A stretch of 45,653 nucleotides of DNA, taken from positions 77,281 through 122,933 of the forward strand of contig JAFUFK010000003.1 of the NCBI GenBank assembly GCA_017469925.1, read 5' to 3'. The notes under the pieces were generated by a model, which ran no database searches, was not told where the DNA came from, and was given only the letters and a program-made list of their open reading frames with translations. Positions within the stretch are counted from its first letter, which is position 1. Every line of letters begins with the position of its first letter. Shown piece by piece: positions 26,776 to 33,170 of the stretch. The DNA comes from Bacteroidaceae bacterium. Its GTDB lineage: Bacteria > Bacteroidota > Bacteroidia > Bacteroidales > Bacteroidaceae. The position numbers and the translations under genes were made by a program.

Positions 26776-27599
26776 TTTTGTTGTATATCCATTGGAATCC
26801 CGAAATCTTTGCATTCCACATTGGTTCTTTTGGCATACGCTGGTATTCGTTGTGCTGGGCCATCGGTCTGTTTAGTGTCTATCTGTTGGAGCATCGGCTA
26901 TATCGCGAACAACGCATACCCGAGGAGAAGTTCGACCCCTTGGTCTATTACTGCTTCTTCGGCATCCTCATCGGTGCCCGTCTGGGCCATTGCCTGTTCT
27001 ATGAGCCTGAGTACTTCCTCGCCCATCCGCTGGAAATGATACTCCCTATGAAGCAGGACGCCATGGGCTCGTGGCACTACACAGGCTACGAAGGACTGGC
27101 CAGCCACGGCGGCACGCTGGGCCTGATGATTGCCCTCTGGCTCTTCGTACGCCAAACGGGCTTAAAGTTACTGACCGTGCTCGACAATATCGCCATCGTC
27201 ACGCCCATCTGCGCCTGTGCCATCCGCATGGGCAACCTCATGAACTCCGAGATTATCGGCCGCCCCACCGACGTGCCCTGGGCTTTCATCTTCGAACGCG
27301 TAGATATGCTTCCGCGCCATCCTGGCCAACTCTACGAAGCCCTGTGCTATGCCCTGTTCTTCCTCGTCCACTGGTACTTCTATCGCCGTCAACCGCAGAA
27401 GGTCGGCACGGGTTTCTTCTTCGGCCTCTGCCTCTTCCTCATCTTCACCTCCCGCATCTTCATCGAGTACAGCAAGGAGAACCAGGTTGATTTCGAGAAC
27501 GGCATGCTCTTCAATATGGGTCAAATCCTTAGTGTTCCCTTCGTTCTCCTCGGCCTTTGGTGCATGTGGCGGAGTAGGGGAGTGGAAGTGAAGAAATAA
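26673..27599 (+). CDS. lgt: Prolipoprotein diacylglyceryl transferase
   Basis: Lgt transfers diacylglycerol from phosphatidylglycerol to the lipobox cysteine of prolipoproteins at the inner membrane. Family motifs are present: SHGGTLG and the Lgt signature [22 protein letters not shown], plus several membrane segments. From the ATG at 26673 the protein has 308 residues, but the first about 36 (a hydrophobic [16 protein letters not shown] segment, then [11 protein letters not shown]) come from the palindromic element. The conserved protein begins near [13 protein letters not shown], so TTG at 26778 or 26781 (about 272 residues) is a real alternative start. The element may thus have replaced the original start region. 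Confidence 0.9.
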   Translation: MNKKIILLLIMCLITSTLIAQVTTPSLQGRAGVGLLLYIHWNPEIFAFHIGSFGIRWYSLCWAIGLFSVYLLEHRLYREQRIPEEKFDPLVYYCFFGILIGARLGHCLFYEPEYFLAHPLEMILPMKQDAMGSWHYTGYEGLASHGGTLGLMIALWLFVRQTGLKLLTVLDNIAIVTPICACAIRMGNLMNSEIIGRPTDVPWAFIFERVDMLPRHPGQLYEALCYALFFLVHWYFYRRQPQKVGTGFFFGLCLFLIFTSRIFIEYSKENQVDFENGMLFNMGQILSVPFVLLGLWCMWRSRGVEVKK

Positions 27600-27620
27600 C
27601 GCTTTTTATTACATTCAATC

Positions 27621-27674
27621 CGAAAATATCGCGATTTTTGCGGAATAGAATCCAAAAATATCGCGATTTTTTGG
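27621..27674. promoter_or_regulatory. Paired operator-like repeats ahead of the ATPase-WYL operon
   Basis: The sequence AAAATATCGCGATTTTT occurs twice, its ATCGCGAT palindrome starting at 27628 and 27660, 32 bases (about three helical turns) apart. The second copy runs into the -33 element of the promoter, a typical place for repressor binding. The binding protein is unknown; the WYL protein of the operon is a candidate. Confidence 0.7.
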
Positions 27675-27701
27675 GATTATATGCATAATTCTCTAACTTT
27701 G
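27670..27701 (+). promoter_or_regulatory. Promoter of the ATPase-WYL operon
   Basis: TTTG (27670-27673), 20 bases, TAACTTTG (27694-27701): a full Bacteroidetes match, 26 bases before the ATG at 27728. Confidence 0.85.
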
Positions 27702-27727
27702 CAGCGTAAATCTTAAACAAAAGAAAG

Positions 27728-28882
27728 ATGATACGCCGTAGCATAGAGAAAAGCATCCGACAGCGGATGTTCGATGGAAAAGCCATCGTCATCATGGGAG
27801 CCCGACAAGTGGGTAAGACAACACTCATCAAGCAAATCCTTGATGGCACAGAGGAAAAGATTTTCTGGCTCAACGGTGACGAGATAGACACTCGCAACCT
27901 TTTTGAAAACATATCAGCCACCCGATTGAGCAGCATCGTCGGGAACCATCGCATCGTGGTCATCGACGAAGCACAGCGCATCAGTGACATTGGTCTCAAA
28001 CTGAAACTGATAACAGACCAGATGCCCAATGTGCAACTCATTGCTACGGGCAGTTCGTCGTTCGAACTGGCTAACAAAATCAACGAGCCACTCACGGGGC
28101 GGAAATGGGAATACAGGCTATTCCCGCTCTCTTTTGCCGAACTTGTGGAGGAAACAAACCTAATGGAAGAAAAACGGATGCTCCCTCATCGGCTCGTATA
28201 TGGTTCGTATCCCGAAATCGTGACACACCCCGGCGACGAAGAAGCCCGACTGCGCCAACTTACAGATAGTTACCTCTACAAAGACCTCCTTGAATTCGAC
28301 AAAATCCAAAAGTCCGATAAACTGATAAAACTCGTGCAAGCCCTGGCCTATCAAATTGGTTCCGAGGTGTCGTACAACGAACTGGCACAACTCTGTGGCC
28401 TCGACCCCAAGACGGTGGACAGCTACATCACCATACTGGAACAGGCATATATCGTATTCCGTCTCGGCTCTTTCAGCCGCAATCTTCGCAACGAACTGAA
28501 GAGCAGCCGCAAGATATATTTCTACGACAACGGCGTGCGCAATGCAGTTATCAGCAACTTCTCGCAGATAGAAAACCGCACCGATGCCGGGGCGCTATTC
28601 GAGAACTATGCCGTCAGCGAGTGCATGAAATACAAAGCCTATACACCGTGGTATGCCAATAGTTGGTTTTGGCGCACGACGGCCATGCAGGAGATTGACT
28701 ATATTGAAGAAAAGGACGGCCAAATCCATGCCTACGAGTTTAAGTGGAATCCATCGCGCAAAGCCACGCCTCCCCTTTCTTTCCGCAATGCTTACCCCGA
28801 TGCCCAGTTTTCGGTCATCAATCGGGATAACATCGAGGATTTATTATTGTTCAGACCATCACAAAGTACAAAATTGCCATGA
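27728..28882 (+). CDS. AAA ATPase with DUF4143 domain
   Basis: A 384-residue protein of the AAA_14/DUF4143 family. Walker A is GARQVGKT (24-31), Walker B VVIDEAQ with D80/E81, and a sensor-like ATGSSSFEL follows. The C-terminal half is DUF4143 with PD-(D/E)xK-like residues in EIDYIEEKDGQIHAYEFKW. These proteins are abundant and often multi-copy in Bacteroidetes; their function is not established, though many sit in mobile or defence regions. Its stop overlaps the start of the WYL gene (ATGA), so the two are coupled. Confidence 0.88.
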   Translation: MIRRSIEKSIRQRMFDGKAIVIMGARQVGKTTLIKQILDGTEEKIFWLNGDEIDTRNLFENISATRLSSIVGNHRIVVIDEAQRISDIGLKLKLITDQMPNVQLIATGSSSFELANKINEPLTGRKWEYRLFPLSFAELVEETNLMEEKRMLPHRLVYGSYPEIVTHPGDEEARLRQLTDSYLYKDLLEFDKIQKSDKLIKLVQALAYQIGSEVSYNELAQLCGLDPKTVDSYITILEQAYIVFRLGSFSRNLRNELKSSRKIYFYDNGVRNAVISNFSQIENRTDAGALFENYAVSECMKYKAYTPWYANSWFWRTTAMQEIDYIEEKDGQIHAYEFKWNPSRKATPPLSFRNAYPDAQFSVINRDNIEDLLLFRPSQSTKLP

Positions 28883-29826
28883 AGACATCAGCATTATTCC
28901 AAGAATACATTTGGCTCGTGAACACCATCCGGAGGGCAAGAAGAATCACCTTTGAGGAAATCAACGAGCGATGGCTGGAAACGGAAATGAGCGGAGGGGT
29001 GGAACTGGCGCGCTCCACCTTCAATCGCCACAAGGATGCCATAGAGGATATGTTTGGCATCTACATCGATTGTGACCGCCAGAACGGTTACAAGTATTTC
29101 ATCGGGAACGAAGAAGTCCTGCGCGGAAATTCTGTCCAGAACTGGATGCTGTCCTCGCTATCGGTCAACAACATCATCAGTGAAAGCCTGTCGCTGCAGA
29201 AACGTATTCTCCTGGAACCCATCCCCATGGGAAATGAATACTTAGAAAAGGTCATTGAGGCCATGAAGCGTGGTGTCCGCATACAGATTCTGTACAGGAA
29301 ATACGGCACAGAGCAGCCCAAGGAACTGAACTTTGAGCCTTATTGCCTGAAACTTTTCAAACAGCGCTGGTATGTGCTGGGGCATTTCCATCGTGAAGTA
29401 AAGGATGGGCCAGACATAGACTATTTCGGCACTTTCTCTTTCGACCGCATCCTGAGCCTGGAACTTACCACAACGAAATTTGAGATAGATCCCAATTTCG
29501 ATGCCGAAGCATATTTCAGCGAATGCTACGGAGTGATGGCAAACGACGAGACGCGGCCTGTGAAGATAGTTATCCGAGTCTTCGATTACGAAAGATACTA
29601 CCTGAAAGACTTGTCCATACACCATAGCCAACGTGAAATAGGACGGGGCGAAGACTACATCGACTTTGAATTATTTGTACGACCGACATACGACCTGGAA
29701 AAACACCTTGTCAGCCTTGGCGACCAGGTAAAAGTCCTTTCTCCACAGTGGCTTGCAGACGAAATCGCACAAATACACTACGATGCGGTGTGCCTGTATG
29801 ACCCTGAAATGGGCGAAGATGAATAA
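28879..29826 (+). CDS. WYL-domain transcriptional regulator
   Basis: A 315-residue protein with an N-terminal DNA-binding region (about 5-75, winged-helix-like: ITFEEINERWLE, LARSTFNRHKDAIEDMFG), a WYL domain (about 125-210, with KQRWYVLGHF and FSFDRI) and a C-terminal WCX-like part (RPVKIVIRVFDYERYYLKDL). WYL proteins sense ligands, often nucleic acid or cyclic nucleotide signals, and many control phage-defence operons (CapW/BrxR type). Its ATG overlaps the ATPase stop. It is the likely regulator of the next two genes, whose promoters share an inverted repeat, although direct binding is an inference. Confidence 0.88.
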   Translation: MKTSALFQEYIWLVNTIRRARRITFEEINERWLETEMSGGVELARSTFNRHKDAIEDMFGIYIDCDRQNGYKYFIGNEEVLRGNSVQNWMLSSLSVNNIISESLSLQKRILLEPIPMGNEYLEKVIEAMKRGVRIQILYRKYGTEQPKELNFEPYCLKLFKQRWYVLGHFHREVKDGPDIDYFGTFSFDRILSLELTTTKFEIDPNFDAEAYFSECYGVMANDETRPVKIVIRVFDYERYYLKDLSIHHSQREIGRGEDYIDFELFVRPTYDLEKHLVSLGDQVKVLSPQWLADEIAQIHYDAVCLYDPEMGEDE

Positions 29827-29847
29827 TAGCCTACAACTTTTCGTAGG

Positions 29848-29884
29848 TTGTCTCACGATTTGAGACAAGTAATGCGTATATTTG
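29848..29884 (+). promoter_or_regulatory. Inverted-repeat operator and promoter of the PUA-like/HsdR_N gene
   Basis: TTGTCTCA (29848-29855), 5 bases, TGAGACAA (29861-29868), then 8 bases and TATATTTG (29877-29884), a good -7 box. No TTTG lies at the usual 19-21 bases upstream; the operator occupies that place. The same layout recurs before the gene at 31591. Confidence 0.75.
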
Positions 29885-29919
29885 CCGTGACTTTTTTATG
29901 AATTATAACTTATAATGCA

Positions 29920-31449
29920 ATGAACACAGAATTTTGGAAAATCTACAAAGAGGAATCAGAGCGAGGAAAGAGAACTATTATGCTCTTTAATCCTGAGCGT
30001 GGAGAACATTTCGACATTGCCGACGAAATATTCAAATTCCAAGAGCAAAAAGAAAGCAATTTGAATGCAGAAATTTTGTCTGCGCGTTATACATTTTTAG
30101 CTGCTAACATGGAGGTGAACAATCTATCCCTTGTTGGAGAAGACAATCGAAGCCTATATAAGCACTTCATTGATGAGTTTGAAATAAGGGATTATCGCGT
30201 AGACGAAAATGGGAAGATTGTACTGCTTGACATTATCGTTCAGAAAGATGACTACCGGGCAAAACTAGATTGGGTTGCAACTTTCTCTACTTATCTCTAC
30301 TTGGCCTATGAATTCTACAAACCAATTCTGTTCACCCACAATTTCAGTTTCATTCAACGCGCTTGCGACGTTCTGGATATAGTTCTTCCACCTATTCCAC
30401 ACACAAACGACCATCGTCAATACCTATACTATTACTTTGACCTTTGCGAGACATTCAACGCATTTCAAAAAGAAAACAATCTCACTGATGCGGAGTTCTG
30501 CGCCTGTCTCTACGACTTCTCATCTATGTATCTGGACACAAAGAAAGACGATACGGAACTTACTGCTCCGACAAACATCTGGCTAACTGGTGCAAGCAAA
30601 GCGGACATTAAGTATATTGAGGAAACTGGTATCAATGAGTCCGTATGGGCGTGCAACGAACGGACACGCAGAGGCGACATAGTGATTTTGTACGCACTCG
30701 CTCCGCATAGTTGCATACACTCGATATGGCGTGCAAACTCCGGCGGTCAGTTCAACCCGTTCGACTTCTACCATTGCCGCACGACGGTACGAGACGGCGT
30801 TATCATCCCTCCTATATCTAACAAGGAACTGAAAGTGCATCCATATTTCTCGCAATTGCCAATCGTAAGGCGCAACATGCAGGGAGTAAATGGCATCGAA
30901 CTTTCTGCACAAGACTACATTGAACTCCTGAAGATTATTGAAAGCAAAGGATTCGATACAGGCAAATTGCCACAACTATATATCCCTACTGACTACAATA
31001 CGCCAGAAGTGCACGTTGAAAAGGACGTAGAAGAAAAAATTCTTATCCCCTTACTTGAGAAATTGGGTTATACGTCCGAAGACTATACAAGACAATTGTC
31101 ACAAAAAGCAGGGCGAGGATTAAAGGCAATTCCAGACTTTGTATTCTTTCCCCACGGAGAAAAGCATTTCCATACTGCCCCGTTTGTCATTGAGGCAAAA
31201 CGCGACATGCGTTCCGCGCGAGAACTGGATGCTGCATTTGAACAAGCCCTATCATACTCGCGCATGTTGCAAAACTCTATAATGGGCATTTGCGACAAAG
31301 AACGCTTGATTTTGTATTCTGTAGAGAACGGCGTGGCGGACCGCAGTAACCCAATCTTTGAAAATCATTGGGCTGTAATTTATACAGATGTGTCCATTTT
31401 CCAAAAACTAAAGAAGTTAATAGGAAGAGATATAATCTGCAAACTCTAA
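29920..31449 (+). CDS. PUA-like/HsdR N-terminal (PD-(D/E)xK) domain protein
   Basis: A 509-residue protein. Residues 1-210 are of unknown fold. Residues about 219-340 (WLTGASKADIKYIEE, VWACNERTRRGDIVILYA, SCIHSIWRANS) look like a PUA/EVE-type module (GD followed by a beta strand, then a returning strand). Residues about 365-475 match the type I restriction HsdR N-terminal nuclease-like domain: VEEKILIPLLEKLGY, IPDFVF (D406), FVIEAKR (E425, K427). No helicase motor is present. A plausible reading is a nucleic acid reader joined to a nuclease fold, but activity is not demonstrated. The gene is visibly more AT-rich than its housekeeping neighbours, suggesting transfer. Confidence 0.75.
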   Translation: MNTEFWKIYKEESERGKRTIMLFNPERGEHFDIADEIFKFQEQKESNLNAEILSARYTFLAANMEVNNLSLVGEDNRSLYKHFIDEFEIRDYRVDENGKIVLLDIIVQKDDYRAKLDWVATFSTYLYLAYEFYKPILFTHNFSFIQRACDVLDIVLPPIPHTNDHRQYLYYYFDLCETFNAFQKENNLTDAEFCACLYDFSSMYLDTKKDDTELTAPTNIWLTGASKADIKYIEETGINESVWACNERTRRGDIVILYALAPHSCIHSIWRANSGGQFNPFDFYHCRTTVRDGVIIPPISNKELKVHPYFSQLPIVRRNMQGVNGIELSAQDYIELLKIIESKGFDTGKLPQLYIPTDYNTPEVHVEKDVEEKILIPLLEKLGYTSEDYTRQLSQKAGRGLKAIPDFVFFPHGEKHFHTAPFVIEAKRDMRSARELDAAFEQALSYSRMLQNSIMGICDKERLILYSVENGVADRSNPIFENHWAVIYTDVSIFQKLKKLIGRDIICKL

Positions 31450-31511
31450 AGCCGTCAATCCACTTTCTTACGATCTAAAACCATTCAAAAAACAACAATT
31501 TACAAAAAGTT

Positions 31512-31553
31512 GGAGGTTGTCCCATGATTTGAGACAACCTCCTTTTAACTTTG
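31512..31553 (+). promoter_or_regulatory. Inverted-repeat operator and promoter of the PUA-like/HD gene
   Basis: TTGTCCCA (31517-31524), 5 bases, TGAGACAA (31530-31537), 8 bases, TAACTTTG (31546-31553). The outer bases extend the stem (GGAGG/CCTCC at 31512-31516 and 31538-31542) and TTTT follows, so it could also act as a terminator for the preceding gene. Confidence 0.75.
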
Positions 31554-31590
31554 TGGCAGAATTACACGTTTAACCATTAAAAGGAGAACT

Positions 31591-32709
31591 ATGAAGACAT
31601 TTATTCTTTTCTGGAATCCGACCATTTCGGATTGGAAACTGGACGACTGCCAAGAGTGTATTGAGAACGAAATCCTCTATGACTTCAATTGGGCGGTTTG
31701 GGAGCACAAAGAAGCACACAAGGGCGACCGCTTTTTCATGGTAAGATGCGGAGACGGCCATACAGGCATCTGCATGAGCGGCCATTTCAGGTCGGAGCCA
31801 TATATCGGGGACGACTGGTCAGGAAAAGGGCGCGAAGTCCATTATTGTTTTTTAGATGTGGAAGTATATATACACCCTGAATTATGCCCCATCCTTCCGA
31901 CTGCGACCTTGCAAGAGGAGATTCCTGGATTTGACTGGACGGGTGGTCATTCCGGACGTGTGCTTGATGCGGAATCAGCCGATAAACTTGAAAGACTCTG
32001 GAGCGCATTTTTGGAGCAGCATGACGGCATGTTCCATAAGTATGCTTATAAGCAAACAGAGTATGACGAGGACGATGATTATGATGATGACGATGACGAG
32101 CGGGAATTTTGGGTCGACGTAAAAGATACTGGTGAGATTGTCATTGAAGATGATTTCGAGTACGAAATAGAAGTAAGAGGCTGGACACTTGACGAGACTA
32201 AAGAAAAACTTTACAATGTCCTCTCTGCACTTGGGGCAGACGTGTCAAATGTACATTTAAGATACTCGGATGTCATGCAAAAAATGGAGCCTTTGTATGA
32301 AAAAGCACTATCCATAGCCTCCAGCAAACACCATGGCCAGATGGACAAAGGAGGGCAACCGTATCTCGGGCACTTAGTCAGAGTTTCAAATGCTTGCACC
32401 TCAGATAAGGCAAAGATTGTAGCCCTGCTTCACGATTCCATCGAAGACACGGATGTAACTCCAGAATATCTGAGGACTGAAGGCTTTCCCGAAGACGTTG
32501 TCAAGAGCATTCTGGCTGTTACAAGGAAAACCGATGAAGAGTATGAAGATTTCATGCAGCGTGTTGCCAAAAACCGCTTAGGGCGAGAAGTAAAGATTAG
32601 AGATTTAGAAGATAACATGGACGTTCGCCGCTTAGAAGAATTGACAGACAGCAACATAGAACGTCTGAAAAAGTATTTTAAGGCATGGAGATACCTGAAA
32701 GGTAAATAA
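31591..32709 (+). CDS. PUA/EVE-like domain fused to a MESH1-type HD hydrolase
   Basis: A 372-residue two-domain protein. Residues 1-145 (FILFWNPTISDWKL, WEHKEAHKGDRFFMVRCG, HTGICMSGHFRSEPY, DWSGKGREV, WTGGHSGRVL) resemble the PUA/EVE-like N-terminal module found on some restriction endonucleases, which can recognise modified bases. An acidic linker follows (about 157-170). Residues about 230-365 match the RelA/SpoT/MESH1 HD hydrolase: HHGQMDKGGQPYLGHL, ALLHDSIEDTD (H281, D282, E285, D286) and IRDLEDNMD. The expected substrate type would be a pyrophosphorylated or other nucleotide. I know of no characterised protein with this combination. AT-rich, with the same operator as the preceding gene. 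Confidence 0.78.
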   Translation: MKTFILFWNPTISDWKLDDCQECIENEILYDFNWAVWEHKEAHKGDRFFMVRCGDGHTGICMSGHFRSEPYIGDDWSGKGREVHYCFLDVEVYIHPELCPILPTATLQEEIPGFDWTGGHSGRVLDAESADKLERLWSAFLEQHDGMFHKYAYKQTEYDEDDDYDDDDDEREFWVDVKDTGEIVIEDDFEYEIEVRGWTLDETKEKLYNVLSALGADVSNVHLRYSDVMQKMEPLYEKALSIASSKHHGQMDKGGQPYLGHLVRVSNACTSDKAKIVALLHDSIEDTDVTPEYLRTEGFPEDVVKSILAVTRKTDEEYEDFMQRVAKNRLGREVKIRDLEDNMDVRRLEELTDSNIERLKKYFKAWRYLKGK

Positions 32710-32730
32710 CGGCATGTGAAAAGAGAATTT

Positions 32731-32805
32731 GGGCAAGTAGAGCCATGATGTCGGAACGGTGGCTGCGAAAGCACGGGGAGTAGGTTCGAATCCTACCGCT
32801 TGTCC
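32731..32805 (+). other. tRNA-like sequence, probably degenerate
   Basis: GGGCAAG (32731-32737) can pair with the terminal CTTGTCC (32799-32805), and a perfect T arm with loop TTCGAAT (stem GTAGG/CCTAC) precedes it. Total length 75. However, two bases separate the T arm from the acceptor strand and I cannot fold a 5-base-pair anticodon stem with a 7-base loop. It may be a decayed tRNA, a tRNA end left by integration, or a non-canonical small RNA. It borders the AT-rich accessory block. Confidence 0.45.
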
Positions 32806-32830
32806 AAATTCCAATTTATTGGGTTAAACA

Positions 32831-32862
32831 TTTGGTGGATATAGATTTTATTCTTACCTTTG
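32831..32862 (+). promoter_or_regulatory. Promoter of a putative small RNA
   Basis: TTTG (32831-32834), 20 bases, TACCTTTG (32855-32862): a full Bacteroidetes match. No open reading frame of note follows before the terminator at 33016. Confidence 0.75.
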
Positions 32863-32867
32863 CAACA

Positions 32868-33018
32868 TCAAACACAAAGTGAAGCCTTCGAAGTTACCGC
32901 AATTGGAGCGGAGGAATATGAGGGAACACTTTTGAAATTCGAGGTTTAACCCTCTATACTTGATTACTTGAGGCTGCCGCGATTGGTGCGGCGAGGTGCA
33001 AGTAATCAAGTTTTTTAT
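32868..33018 (+). ncRNA. Putative structured small RNA, about 150 nt
   Basis: Between a strong promoter and a strong terminator there is no coding potential but clear structure: hairpin CCGC-AATTGGA-GCGG, a stem GAGGG/CCCTC, and a terminal hairpin with GCCGC-GATTGGT-GCGGC at its tip. The two small hairpins have nearly the same loop (ATTGG core). The start is estimated from the -7 box. I cannot assign it to a named RNA family from sequence alone. Confidence 0.6.
32958..33016 (+). terminator. Terminator of the putative small RNA
   Basis: A perfect 12-base-pair stem, ACTTGATTACTT (32958-32969) with AAGTAATCAAGT (33000-33011), encloses an internal loop and a second stem, and is followed by six T residues (33011-33016). 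Confidence 0.85.
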
Positions 33019-33066
33019 AAACGGATTTCCTAAAATATAAACAGTTTGCCCTATAAGTCCCCGTTT

Positions 33067-33154
33067 GTGCCATAGGTGGCACAAATGTGTGCCGTCAGTG
33101 GCACGAACCTGTGCCATCGGTGACACGAACGTGTGCCACCAATGGCACAAAACG
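33067..33154. repeat. 22-base tandem repeat array, 4 units
   Basis: Units start with GTGCC at 33067, 33089, 33111 and 33133. Each has the form GTGCC-N5-TGGCAC (one TGACAC) plus a 6-base tail, so each is a small hairpin. Located in the convergent gap between the small RNA and the sialate O-acetylesterase gene. Confidence 0.93.
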
Positions 33155-33170
33155 AGGCTCTCGGGAGTTG

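Noticed and set aside
32731-32805. A normal tRNA gene
   Set aside because: The ends fit, but no 5-base-pair anticodon stem with a 7-base loop could be built, so it is listed only as tRNA-like.
32632-32814. A 60-codon minus-strand frame over the tRNA-like sequence (contains GFEPTPRAFAATVP)
   Set aside because: Peptides of this kind are typical false translations of the antisense strand of tRNA genes; half of it also overlaps the HD gene.
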